A DNA stretch of 64,000 nucleotides from Prorocentrum cordatum (taxonomy: Eukaryota > Sar > Dinophyceae > Prorocentrales > Prorocentraceae): contig CAUYUJ010017796.1 in the NCBI GenBank assembly GCA_963575745.1, positions 102,501 through 166,500 on the forward strand. Direction: 5' to 3'. Shown here piece by piece: positions 41,643 to 52,267 of the stretch (position 1 is its first letter; each line of letters opens with the position of its first letter). The notes below the pieces were generated by a model that was not told the DNA's origin, made no database searches, and worked only from the letters and a program-made list of their open reading frames with translations. Position numbers and translations under genes: made by a program.

Positions 41643-41764
41643 GCGCTCGGAGCCCCCCCAAAGAACGCGACGTCGGTGGTCTCTGGGCACGCGGCGCCCC
41701 GCAGCAGGGCAGGTCCACAGCGTCACTCCTGCCCTTTGGGCGTCCGCTCCCTCTCTCTCCCGCC

Positions 41765-42590
41765 TCCTGCCTTCTCCTCCTCGTCCTCCTCCTCCTCCTC
41801 CCCCTCCTCCCTCCTCCTCCTCCTCCTCCTCCTCCTCCTCCCCCTCCTCCTCCTCCTCCTCCTCCCTCCTCCCCTCCTCCTCCTCCTCCTCCTCCCTCCT
41901 TCCTCCTCCTCCTCCCCTCCGATCTATCCTATCATATCCTCTCCTCTCCTCCTCCTCCTCCTCCTCCTCCCCTCCTCCTCCTCCTCCTCTCCTTCGGCGG
42001 CGGCCAAGAGGGGGGGATGACTAGGGGGGGGGGATCTCATGGCGTGGGCTTGGCCACTCGGCGCAGCCTGCATCCCCCCCCCCCTCCGCTGCAGGCTGTC
42101 TGCCCTGAACGCCAGGGTCTGGAGGCGGCGTCGTGCTCCCTTCCTTCCGTCGCGCCTCTCCTGAACACCCTCCCCTGCTCCCCTTCCTCCCGTCGCACCT
42201 CCTCCTCCTCCTCCTCCTCCCCTCCTCCTCCTCCTCATCCCTCCTCCTCCTCCTCCTCCTCCCCCTCCTCCTATCCTATATCCTCATATCCTATATCATA
42301 TATCCTATATCCTAATCCTATCATGTCATATCATATCATATCCTCCTCCTCTTCCTCTTCCTCCTCCTCCTCCTCTTCCTCCTCCTCCTCCTCCTCCTCC
42401 CCTCCTCCTCCTCCTCCTCCTCCCTCCCTCCACCCTCCCTCCTCCCCTCCTCCACATCCTCCCCTCCTCCTCCTCCTCCTCCTCCTCCTCCTCCCCTCCT
42501 CCCTCCTCCTCCTCCTCCTCCTCCTCCTCCCCTCCTCTCCTCTCCTCCTCCTCCTCCTCCTCCTCCTCCTCCTCCTCCTCCTCCTCCCCC
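41765..42590. repeat. TCC homopyrimidine microsatellites with an ATCCTAT stretch
   Basis: TCC arrays at 41765-41990 and 42195-42590. ATCATATCC/CTATATC units lie at 42280-42345. The 190 bp between arrays hold no gene. Confidence 0.9.
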
Positions 42591-42884
42591 GCATCCGGCG
42601 GCGCCCATCGCCCGCACGCATGCTGGAGAGCCCGAGGTCCGCGGAGCTCCGGGGCCCAGGCGTCGCATGCTCTGCACACCCGGCGTGCTCGCCCGGCCCC
42701 GGGCCCCCGGATTCACGGATCCGCTTTCCGGAGGGTTCCAAAGGGTTTTTTTTGGGGGGGGGGGGGTCCTCCAGGGGCTTCGCACCCCTTGTTCTGACGA
42801 GGTTCCGAGGCCCCCGGGGGCCCTCTGGGAAACCCCCTCCCCCCCAAAAAAACTTTTGGAACCCTCCAGGATTTGGCTCGAGAG

Positions 42885-43108
42885 GCGCTGCTCGGCGGCG
42901 AGCGCGGAACGCGGGGGGGGGAAGTCGGGAGGAGGCATCCTCAGAAGGCGGCGGAGCTTCTCAGAAGCTTTCTGGCCTTTTGGGCGTCTCCTGTCGGGGA
43001 AGGTCTGAGGAGTTTCGCAGAAGGCCGGAGGCGAGGCGGAGGATGTCTGAGCCTTCTGAGAAGGCCCGCCCCCTCTCATTTCCCCCTGGGCTGGTTGCCG
43101 AGTCGCAG
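42885..43108. mobile_element. Foldback family M3, copy 2
   Basis: Left arm GCTCGGCGGCGAGCGCGG ... CTCAGAAGGCGG. Right arm GCCTTCTGAGAAGGCCCGCC ... GGTTGCCGAGTCGC. A C-rich/G-rich inverted pair (42750-42870) lies just outside. Confidence 0.7.
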
Positions 43109-43546
43109 AAAGACTCGGCCGAGGGCCCTAGCCGTGATTTGCCTTCTTTGCTCGAGATGGTGCCATCTCTCACCGAGCGCGTTCCACTACTCGCAAAGTA
43201 CCTATTCGCAAACGTCCGAAAACACACATGCTTGCCTCGACGTAATGGATCGTGAACCCCTCGCGGCGGACCCCAGCCATTTGCGAGTAGTTACTTTGCC
43301 AGTCGTGGAGGGCGCTTGTCTGATATCAGGGAGGGGCAAGGATCGAGGTTCTTCATCGTCTGGGACTCTTTTGGTTGGGGCGTCCTGATGTTCTCCCCCT
43401 ACGCTTTAACCTCGCCTCCCCAGTCATTCGGTGTCCGTTCTCGAGGCCAGGGACGGGTACTTTGTGCCGCAGAGGCCCCGGGAGACTCAGCTCCCTCTGG
43501 CGGCGTGACGCTGCCGACCCTTGCGCTCCTCCCAGAGCCCAGCTGA

Positions 43547-43664
43547 ACTCGGGCATGTCTCTACAGGAGGAACACTCCGAAATAATCAAACAATTGTCAG
43601 GGGACGATTTTTCTATTTTCTTTATAATCTAAAATCCGCCTGTAGGAGGACATGCCCGATCTAA
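43547..43664. mobile_element. MITE-like family M1, copy 5 (shortened)
   Basis: ACTCGGGCATGTCTCTACAG ... CTGTAGGAGGACATGCCCGA. About 118 bp, with an internal deletion and eroded TA ends. Confidence 0.75.
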
Positions 43665-44267
43665 GCCAAGCAGCCTCGGGGCATGTCTGCGATTGTGATC
43701 GTGTTCTTATCCATTGTTTTCCGATCGGCGCGGGCCCTCGCATCCCCCCCTCCCCCCCCCCAAGGAGTAGATCTTGGCTGTTTTGGGCGCCTGTTGCAAG
43801 CAGGTGGAGCCTCCCCCAGAGGACGCACGGTTGCAAGCAGTCACACTCAGCAGAGGTCCAGAGCCAGACCTCCCCCCCTGTCCGCCAAATGTCGGAACGC
43901 CGAATAAGAAATCGCGCACATCCTCGAATTGTGCAAGTCCACCGCCCGGTAGATCGAACTTCGGAGACCTCGACAGGCGGTTGATGTGGATGCGTGCGGG
44001 CCCCTTGGGGCCCAAATATATCCATATCCACCACCCGCTGGGGTTCCCAGGACGTCGGTTCCAAAGGCGGAGGTTATGTATGTAGCCCCGCCTCGCACAG
44101 GAGCTTCTCTCATGCGTGCGTGTCCATGGATGTTTGGTGTGATGTGGGTGTCGAGAACATGCATGGCGCGAGCGTGCGAAACCCGCGCCGGTGGCTTCGC
44201 GGTCTGCTTGGGGCCGTGCTCGCGTGCACGTGGCGGGGAGCGCACGTCTTCAGTGGGCGAACTAAGG
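43665..44267. other. Unassigned stretch
   Basis: No gene or repeat recognised. Open frames are short and overlap on both strands. Confidence 0.4.
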
Positions 44268-44648
44268 AAGCTCGGCGGCGCGCCAGGGGAGCAAGTGAGA
44301 GGGGCCGGCCTTCTCAGAAGGCTCAGAAGGCCTCATGCCTTTAGAAATTGTCCGAGCCTTCCCCAAAGATAGAGAACACGAGGCCGGAGGGCTTCTGCGA
44401 GGGCTCACCGCCTCATGTTGGGGGGGTGGCAGGTGGGGGGGTGGCTTGGACGGGGGGTGAAGGGAAGGGCCCTAAAATGGCCCGTGAGGGCCCCTGTGGG
44501 AGCCCGCAGGGGTCCAAAAGGAGCCCTGAAGGGCCCATTTTGGACGGTTCTCGTCGCCCCCCCATTCTGGCCACCCCCCCTTGCCACCCGCCCGATTGTG
44601 AGAAGGCCCGCTCCGTCTCACTTCCCCCCAGGCTCGCCGCCGAGCAGC
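44268..44648. mobile_element. Foldback family M3, copy 3 (longest)
   Basis: Outer arms AGCTCGGCGGCGCGCC ... and ... GGCTCGCCGCCGAGC. Inner arms GGCCTTCTCAGAAGGC and GTGAGAAGGCCCGC. A GGGGGGTGGC/GCCACCCCCC inverted pair lies inside at 44420-44590. Confidence 0.7.
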
Positions 44649-45670
44649 AGCGCCCCAGGAGGCGAACCAAGTCCAGTCGAGGAAGGGGTCGATCGGCTGC
44701 ACCTGCAGTGGAGACTCATGCCCAGAAACACCCTGCTCGCCTCCAGGGCGCCCTGGGCTTCCTGGGTCTCGATGGCTTTGCTGCGGGAAGCGTGACGTTC
44801 CTGCACCATGAATCGATGGGCGCCCTGGGGTCTCAGGGCTGGGCTCCCTGTGGAAGGCCTCTTGTGGTCGAGCTCCTGCCCTGCGGCCGCCCGCGTGCCC
44901 CAGCCACCGCTCGGTTCCGCCATTGCCGCGGCACGAGGGCGAGGCCCGCCTTCTGGCTTCTGCGGCCGGGTGCGGCGGCTGCGATTGCCCGCGCGGCTGG
45001 GTGCGGTTGGGTGCGGCGGCTTCTGGCTCGCGCGCACGTCTCTGTGTTGCCGCGTTCCGTGCCCGGCGCAGGGATGCTGCCAAAGAGCTCTCGAGCTGTG
45101 ACTTGTTCCGTTTTTGCGCCTGGCCCCTAGGACGTGTCTTGCGACGTCTAGATTCGAGGGCTTCGGTGGCTACGGTCCGCAGCACATTCACGCGATGATG
45201 CGTACCTGCATGCCTGCACGCCTCCAGCAACTCCTGCAAATCGTGTGCAACCACGAGCTGCAGTGGCAACGATGCTCGGCTCCAGTTTTCTATTGCAGTT
45301 AGCTTACCCTGTTTGAACCGATGCGAGGCATCCGTTCCAGACGCAGTTACTTCGGGGCCCTGAAGAAGGAACCCTTTTCGTTGGGAAGGGCCCCGCGTTC
45401 CTGAAGTGTTTCGCAGCTTGCCTCAGGTTTTCCTTATGTTTTCGATCGGAAGTCGAAGTTTAACTTATGGAAAAAAGGAGCCTCGTTTCTTATTTTGGGT
45501 TCCTTAGGTCAAGGCCCCGACTGTACCGGCGCGGGCTTGAGCGCGGAGCAGCGAAGGGCATCGCTACGCCTTGTGCATGCCGCCCTTGCCTCGCGCACCG
45601 CTGTCCGCGGCCCTCCGTCGATCGACGCCCGGCCCGCTCGCACAGGGCGGCATGCTGAGCAGCGGGAGGT
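44649..45670. other. Unassigned GC-rich stretch
   Basis: Several 100- to 260-codon frames overlap on both strands, as expected for unselected GC-rich DNA. No recognised domain. Confidence 0.35.
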
Positions 45671-45789
45671 AATATTCAGGAGGGAAAAAACACACAGACA
45701 CAATGAATCGTCGATTTCCCAGAAAATATGTGAAAATATAGGGAATATGTTTATTTGTGTGTATTTATTTGTGTGTCCTGGGGCCCCTT
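45671..45789. mobile_element. Repeat family M4, copy 3
   Basis: GGGAAAAAACACACAGACAC start and ATTTGTGTGTCCTGGGGCCCC end, internally shorter than the other copies. Confidence 0.7.
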
Positions 45790-46394
45790 CAAATATGACA
45801 CACCGTCGTCGACGCTGTCGTCGCGTACGCCGTCGTCGACATCCTCGCCGTCAAGCTCGCAACGTCGTCGCGATCGCCATCGCTCCAACGGCGCCTCCAT
45901 GCTCTACAAGCCCATGGCCTCAGAGCCACGACCCTCGACTCCATCTAGGAGGGCGGAGGAGGTCGGTCGGTCGGACGGGGATGTCATCTCGGTTGCAGCA
46001 CATAAGGGCATTGGCTCTCGCGCCGGGTCTTGAGTTGGTTGTTGCCACAACGACGGCGGCCGCGGCAACCTGTGTAAGTACAGCGACGGCCGATGATGGC
46101 GGCCAGGACGCAACCACAAACGGCTGCAGCGGCGACGATGGCGTCCTGGCAACCTGTTGTTGAGGCCGAGGATGCCCAGATCGAGGAGACGGCATTCCAA
46201 GAGTCCTCGAAGAAACCTTCGAAGAAGGGCAAGAAGAAGGCCGCCGCCGTTGGGATGCGCCTCCTTCGGATGCTGCTTCAAGCAAGTATGCTCTGGGGCT
46301 TGACCTATATACCTATATCAGAGTGGGGAGCCGAACGGTCATTCGTTGTCCCTGGGTGCGTAGCTGAAGTGGGATTCCGCGGCCAGGATTCTTG
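45790..46394. other. Unassigned stretch
   Basis: A plus-strand frame at 46096-46398 has a Lys/Ser-rich segment (SSKKPSKKGKKK), and CGTCGTCGAC triplets fill 45800-45870. Neither supports a gene call. Confidence 0.3.
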
Positions 46395-47090
46395 TTGAAT
46401 TTTCCCATCTAAAGAATAATTATCTCTCCCTGCCTGGTGCACATTGCACTTTTTCGATTAAAGTGCTCTTCCCTGGGCTCGCACCCAGTCTTTAGAAGGG
46501 AAGGTCTTCCTCCTCAAATTGTGTTGTCGGCCCCAGGTTGACAGCAACAACGGTTCCCGCCTTTACATTTCCTCACAAGTTGTTTCAAAGTCGCGCTCTC
46601 GCGCGGAATTTACGAATCGCACTCTCGCGTGGCACGTCATCACAATTGATTGCGGCGCCGTGCCCCTTATACTCAAGGATCACGTTCTCGCTATGGCCGT
46701 TCTCATTATATAATTGGGGATCGCGTTGTCGCTCAAAACTTCCTTGCGATTCACGTTTGTTTGACACTTCACCGACCCGCCCGCTCGACCCGGTCGTTTG
46801 GGCCCGCCCGCCCGACCTGCTTTTTAGGGTTCGCCCGCCCGACTCGCCCGTTTGGTTCTGCGCTCCATCTTTCTCCCTCCCCCATGTCTCTTCCCTCCTT
46901 CCTTCCCCTTGTCTGAGCGGCTGCGCCAACTGCACGCGGCAGGTTGGGAACGTATTCTCCAAGCGGGGTACGATCGAAGACAGAGAGGGTGGTATCAAGG
47001 TTTTGGGATACATGTGTTGAATGGAGCGCGAGCAGATAGCGAACAGTCTAAAACTGATGGTTGTTGGTGTTGTTTGTTAGTTCTCATTTT
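46395..47090. repeat. Dispersed repeat U, copy 1
   Basis: Runs from GAATAATTAT through CAACAACGGTTCCCGCC, repeated CGCGCTCTCGCGCGGA-type segments and Gly-Pro-rich CCCGCCCG DNA to GGTACGATCGAAGACAGAG and GAGCGCGAGCAGATAGCG. Copies or parts lie at 48345-48700, 48725-49515 and 49770-50254 plus 56693-56870. No coding capacity recognised. Confidence 0.7.
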
Positions 47091-47585
47091 TCAGGAAATA
47101 ATTACCCTGTCACGTACCCAACCCATTTGCATCAAGTCAGAAGAGGAGTTGGCCCAAATTTGCCAGGATAATGACAGTGCAGGCGCCGTTCTATGTTGTG
47201 CCAGCTACATGGGATGCGCTCGCGTGGCACAGTCTACAGGACAACAGCAGAAGGACGAGGAGCGAAGGCCCAGGCTTGAGGAGGACATGGCGACGGGAAC
47301 GAAGGACAGGAGAAGGACGCGTGGGGGGCCGACCCGTTTGCGTGGCAACACCAGAAGGAATGTAACAAGGGGCAGAAGATGAGGACAATAATAACAAGAA
47401 AGAAACAACAAGTATTGCCGCAGCGTTCGACACCAAAATTTAGATCTGCGTATATGTTATGCAAGAAGCGAGCGAGGCCTAGCTCGCCCGCCAGTCCCTT
47501 GCTTCCTGCACTCTTCAGCGCGGGAACTAAGCGCCCAAAGGCGCGTCGCCAGGTCTGCGGGCGGCCCGCGACAGCACCCCGCTGG
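47091..47585. other. Unassigned stretch
   Basis: No gene or repeat recognised. Confidence 0.4.
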
Positions 47586-48098
47586 ACCCCCCTGCAGCCC
47601 TCGAAAGTGGCGACAGTTTCACAGATCGCAACCCCATAGGGATGGTGAGATCTAGTCTGACCCTGCGTGGGACAGCTTCTTAGATCGGAACCCCACAGGG
47701 GTGGCGAGGTCGTATCTGAGCTTGCGCGGGACGTAATTGAGTTGGACTCCCCAGCAGCCTTTGAAAGCGGCGACAGTTTCGCAAAGCGCAGCCCCAGAGG
47801 GACGGCGAGGTCTGGTCTGACCCTGCGTGGGACGTCACTTCGCTAGACCCCCCAGCAGCCCTCGAAAGTGGCGACAGTTTCGCATAGCGCAGCCCCACAG
47901 GGACGGCGAGGTCTAGTCTGAGTCTGCGTGGGACGTCACTTCGCTAGACCCCCCAGCAGCCTTCGAAAGTGTCGACAGTTTCGCAGATAGCACCCCCCCA
48001 AGGATGGCGAGGTCTGCTCTGAACCTGCGTTGGACGTCATTCCGGTGGACCCCCTAGCAGCCTTCGAAAGAGACGACAGTTTCGCAGATCGCAGCCCC
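47586..48098. repeat. Tandem repeat of about 101 bp, five units
   Basis: CAGCAGCC-TCGAAAG recurs at 47751, 47852, 47954 and 48055, with an earlier diverged unit at 47590. Units carry GACAGTTTCGCA and GGGACGTCACTTCGCTAGAC. Confidence 0.85.
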
Positions 48099-48344
48099 CC
48101 ACCGAGCATCCAGGCAGGACGACGAGAAAGGAGGCAGGGTAGCAGGCAAGTCTGAGAGATGGGGGGGGCAGGGAAGGCGGGCAAAAAGGACGGAGACCAC
48201 AGTGTTTCATTCAAGACGAGTACCCAACGCGGAATAAAGAACGAGGTAAGAGGCAGGCAGGAAAGATAAGAGGAGTAGGGAGGCGGGAGGATGCGGAGCA
48301 TGCGGTGTTCTATAAAAAACGAGTGCCCGACGCATGAGGGTTGG

Positions 48345-48700
48345 GACTAAGTATTGTTGATCCTCCCCTCCGGTGACCCGACCCGCCCGCTTGGGACTGC
48401 CCGTCCGACCTGCCCGTCGGGTTGTGCCACACGCTTTCTGTTATCAGCCCCCCTTCTGTTAATGTATGTCGGGTTCCATCCTGTCCCTTCCCCCTTCCAT
48501 CCATCTTACGTTATCCTGTTTCACGGGTTTCGTGAATTGCACGTGGCAAGCAAGGAATCTACCCCCAAAAGGGTACGATCGAAGACGAAAAGGGCGGGCA
48601 CCGAGAGTTTTGAGTGGCACGCGAGCAGATAGGAACGAACAGTTTCGGAATGATACGAATGTTGATGTTGTTGTTGTTGGTGGTGGTGGTGAGTTTGGTG
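48345..48700. repeat. Dispersed repeat U, copy 2 (internally deleted)
   Basis: Contains CTCCGGTGACCCGACC, AATTGCACGTGGCAAGCAAG, GGGTACGATCGAAGACG and GCACGCGAGCAGATAGGA in the order found in copy 1. A TTG/GGT run follows at 48659-48705. Confidence 0.7.
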
Positions 48701-48724
48701 TTGAACTCCCAGTTCCAAAGAAAC

Positions 48725-49348
48725 AAAAATATCCGTCAATCCCCCCTCCGGTGACCACTGCACGTGTTCAATCGAAGTCTTCCTCCTGGGGTTCGCACCC
48801 TGTGCTTTCAAGGAAAGTGCAGGGTCACCAGACTGTGTTGCTGGCCCCCCCGGTTTAGAACAACAAGTGCTCCCGCCGGATGACCCCTCGCAAGTTACTT
48901 CCTGATCGCGGTCCCGCGCGGGACGTCCTCACAGTTTGTACAGAATTCGCGCTCTCGCGCGGGACTCCGTCGCAATTGATTCGGGCGCCGCGCCCTCGAC
49001 ACTCAGGACTCACGCTCTCGCTGTGGAGTTGTCACGGTTTACTTGGGCATCGCCGCGCGCTATCGTTCGACATGCCTTCGCGGTTCATGCAGATGGCACG
49101 CTTCAGCAACCCGCCTGCTCGACCTGGCCGCCTGGGCCCGCCCTCCCGACCCGCCCGTTCAGGTCTACCCGCCCGATCTGCCCGTCTGGTTCTGCCACGT
49201 CCTTTCTGCTCCTAGCTCCTTCCTGCTACTCCCTCTCGTACTCCATCCTCCTCTCTCCCCCTTATCCCTTCGTTCCATCCGTCCTCTCCTCCCCTGCCTC
49301 AGGGGCTGCACGAAATACACGTTGCAGGTAAGAAATAGAGAGGGGAAC

Positions 49349-49385
<37 letters not shown>

Positions 49386-49515
49386 GTATATATATATATG
49401 TATATATGTGTATATATACCCTTAGCGGGGCACGATCGCAGACGAAGAGGGCGGGTATCGAGGGTTTGGGATATACGCGCTGAATGGCCCGCGAGAAGAT
49501 AAGAGCGAACAATGT
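48725..49515. repeat. Dispersed repeat U, copy 3, with a TA microsatellite
   Basis: Starts CCCCCCTCCGGTGACCA and ends at GCGAGAAGATAAGAGCGAAC. A (TA)n run at 49351-49420 is inserted just before the GCACGATCGCAGACGAAG segment. Confidence 0.75.
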
Positions 49516-49769
49516 TTAAATGAGTGTTGTTGTCCCCCCCCCCCCCCCCGGCAACCGGCCAAGGTGTGCGCGCTTGTCCCAGGGGCGATCGCATTTCCCC
49601 GGGCCTGGCCTGGCGGGCCCCGGAGGGTGTTTTTGCGTTGTTGTTGTTGCTAGTGCTGCGAATGTTGCTATTGAAGTTGTAGTTGTTGGTGGTGGTTTTG
49701 TTGGTGTTTGTGTTGGTGGGGGTGTTGGTATCGGTGTCCGTGTTGGTGTTGGTGTTGTCTTTGTTAAAT
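49516..49769. other. Unassigned stretch with TTG/GGT triplets
   Basis: A C14 run at 49535-49549 and TTG/TGG repeats at 49630-49765 link copies 3 and 4 of repeat U. Confidence 0.6.
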
Positions 49770-50254
49770 TCTCATTTCTTAAGAATAACTATTGTTGACC
49801 CCCCCTGCCCGGTAACTATTCCGTATTTTTCCGACTAAAGTGTTTCTCCAGGGATTCGCACATTGTTTCTTTTACAAGGGAGAGTGAAGTGTCACCAAAT
49901 TGGGCCCCGGGCCCCCGGTTTACAATAACAACGGCTCCCGCTTGATATTTTCTCACAATGTATTCCTAAATCGCGCTCTCGCGCTGGATTTCCTCAATTT
50001 GTACAGGAATCGCGCTCTCGCGTGGGATTTCGTCGCAACTGATTCAGGTTCAGGCGCCTCGCCCTCGACACTCAGGAATCACGCTCGCGCTGTGGATTTC
50101 CTGACGATTCATTTGGGAATCGCGCCTCGAGACTTCCTCGCGATTCATGCAGGACGCACGCTTCAGCAACCCGCCTGCGCCTTGCCCCTTCCTTCCGTCC
50201 GTCTTCTCCTACCCTGCCGTAGGGGCTACACGAAATACACGTTGCAGGAAATAT
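49770..50254. repeat. Dispersed repeat U, copy 4, left part
   Basis: Aligns with copy 3 from GAATAACTATTGTTGACC to CACGAAATACACGTTGCAGG, then stops at the first base of the retroelement. Its continuation is at 56693. Confidence 0.8.
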
Positions 50255-50338
50255 GGCCGCTTTCAACAAGCAGAAGTGATATGTAAGCAGTTGTAGGATC
50301 GCCGCATCGACGTCCCGTCGACGTACTTGCTCAAGTCT
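50255..50338 (+). repeat. Split direct repeat A1
   Basis: 84 bp from GGCCGCTTTCAACAAG to TTGCTCAAGTCT, matching A2. Contains the inverted pair TCGACGT/CCCGTCGACGT. Confidence 0.9.
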
Positions 50339-50364
50339 TGAGGGGGCACAGCTGCCCCCAGCCC

Positions 50365-50895
50365 ATGCTCGCCCGTGGGTTTGGGCTCTCGACCCTCGCA
50401 CATGTCAGTGCCATCGGCCTCGCGCGCTGGTGGCTCACGCCTGTGGGGCCTGCCGCTGTGCCGTTGGTGCCGCCTTCGGCTGCTGGAGGCTCCGCGCACC
50501 TAGAGGTCAGCGAGCCTTCTGGGCGCCTGGTGCCGTTGGCGGAGTGCATCTCGGCTGCGGTGGAGGCCTGCGAGGGGCATAGCTGCCCATCGCCCTGTAC
50601 CCCTTGCCCGGCCTGCCCGTCGGCAGGCGAGTCGTCGCCCTCCTGGACGTTACAGTTCGGCATCGGGTTGTTGGGGCTGCTGCTGGTGGAAGCAGGCAAG
50701 CTGGTGATCAGAGGTGTCTTGCAGCTGGCTCGAGGCTTGCAGCGAGGCGCCGGCGCTTGCATCGCAAGGGAACGGCTGAGGCTGGACAGCGGGGCTCAGG
50801 CGGTCTCGGCTGCTTCTGTCGTCGAGGTCGACTTTGGCGAGCTCGCGGCAGCTCAGGCTCGAGCTAGCAGGCTTCGGCATCAGCAGGTTCATTGA
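50365..50895 (+). CDS. Small Cys-rich protein with a hydrophobic segment
   Basis: First ATG after A1, though the frame is open from 50338. About 176 residues. A Cys/Pro cluster (CEGHSCPSPCTPCPACPS) is followed by a hydrophobic stretch (LQFGIGLLGLLLVEAGKLVI) that could be a membrane segment, then an Ala/Arg-rich tail. The stop TGA (50893-50895) overlaps the next ATG by one base as TGATG, an arrangement compatible with termination-reinitiation. I do not recognise the family. A leading ORF of this kind is not standard for PAT or Ngaro elements as I know them. Confidence 0.6.
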   Translation: MLARGFGLSTLAHVSAIGLARWWLTPVGPAAVPLVPPSAAGGSAHLEVSEPSGRLVPLAECISAAVEACEGHSCPSPCTPCPACPSAGESSPSWTLQFGIGLLGLLLVEAGKLVIRGVLQLARGLQRGAGACIARERLRLDSGAQAVSAASVVEVDFGELAAAQARASRLRHQQVH

Positions 50896-52267
50896 TGGCG
50901 GGTTCGTTCTATTTAGTGAGGTATCCCGTCGCAGGGCCCCTGCTGTGGCACGAGCGCTTGACGCTTGGTGAGAGGGGCGCTTTGTCGTACATCGTGACCC
51001 CCGACGGGGGCGACTACGTGGAGGCGAACGCCCCGGGGCCCGACGTTGCCGAGGTGATCAGATTGACAGGCCAGGGCGGGACACCTGCTGGCCTCGCGGG
51101 TGGACATGTTCACAGATTTCGGCAGCTCCCATCGGCAGCAGACGCATGGAGTGCAATTGATCGAGCTGTGGCAGCGGGGTTCCCTAGACCCCCAACCGCG
51201 GTGCTGAATCTAGAGCTGGCCGATGGGAACGTGTTGGGCGTTCCTGCTGGAGTGCATGGGCTTCCTGATCCTGGTGCCGCTGGAGGCCCCCTCGCCGCAG
51301 GCGTGGCAGCTGGAGGCGCCGGCGGCGCTGGTGGCATGGGTCCCGCAGCTGGGCTTGCGGGGGGCGTGGACGCGCTGGTCGCCGCCCTTGGAGGCCCGCC
51401 TGGGGCTGGGGCGGCGCCCGCGGCGGCTGGGGGAGCTGCAGCCGCTGGAGCTGGTCCTGCAGTGGCACCTCCCGTTCCAGGAGCGCTCGCAGTGCCTCTG
51501 CCGGCGGCCCCTGCGCCACCCGTCGCTCCTGGAGATGGAGCGGCTGCTGCGGGGGCTGCCGCGGCTGTGGCCGCGCCGGCGGCTGTCCCTGGAGCGGCTG
51601 TGATCCCTGCTCTCCCGATGGCGCCCGCAGGCGGAGCTGCTGGAGCGCCTCCCCCCTCGCCTGACCCCAGGGCGCTGGCCGTCACCTACGACATGCTGGG
51701 CCAGCGCCACATCGATACATCGATTTCAGAGAGGGGTTTCTGCGCCTCGTGGAGTATCCTTGGCCAGACTGGAGGTTATCGGGGCCGCGGACATGCCTCT
51801 GGGTGCGCCGCTTCATCTGCGAGCACGGCGGCACCCCTCTTCGACGGCACACCCTGTTCAAGACCACCTTCAGGCTGACGGATGCGGATCCAGGGGTGGT
51901 GGAGCACGAGGAGTGTTGTCGCATCCTGCACGAGGGAGTTTGCTACGACCAGCTTAATGTGGCTTCGCTCGTCTCGTTCGAAGTGGTGTGTCGCTCGTTG
52001 CAGGTGCAGGAGGAGAAGGACAGGCACGCGCTCAACGACGACCAGGACGATGAGGCCTATGACGGGCACCTCTTCCTCGGGAACCAGCTCTCGAGGGGGA
52101 ATCTCTGCGTGTGCCCGCTGTTGCAGGCGCACGTTGCTGCTGAGCTCTCGCGGGAGGCCGCGCTGGCGAAGGAGCGACGCGAAGCTCGTGAGGAGAGAGC
52201 CCTCCCCAAGCCTTCAGCCAAGAGACCAGGCAAGAAGGGCCAGCGAGGACAGGGGGCAGAGGCGTGA
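50895..52267 (+). pseudogene. Gag-like ORF, broken by an 8-bp tandem duplication
   Basis: Starts at ATG 50895-50897. The N-terminal domain (MAGSFYLVRYPVAG ... YIVTPDGGDYVE) is followed by a long Gly/Ala/Pro linker. ACATCGAT is then tandemly duplicated (51709-51716, 51717-51724), moving the frame. The coding sequence resumes in the next frame as REGFLRLVEYPWPDW and continues with CCRILHEGVCYDQLN, DGHLFLGNQLSRGNLCV and a basic KERREAREERALP tail, ending at TGA 52265-52267. Removing one 8-bp unit makes the two parts collinear, so the duplication is the lesion. Assignment to gag rests on position and on the coding order; no zinc knuckle is visible. Confidence 0.65.

Noticed and set aside
41489-43255. 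588-residue plus-strand ORF rich in Pro, Ser and Leu
   Set aside because: It is mostly TCC microsatellite plus foldback DNA. No domain and no consistent codon use.
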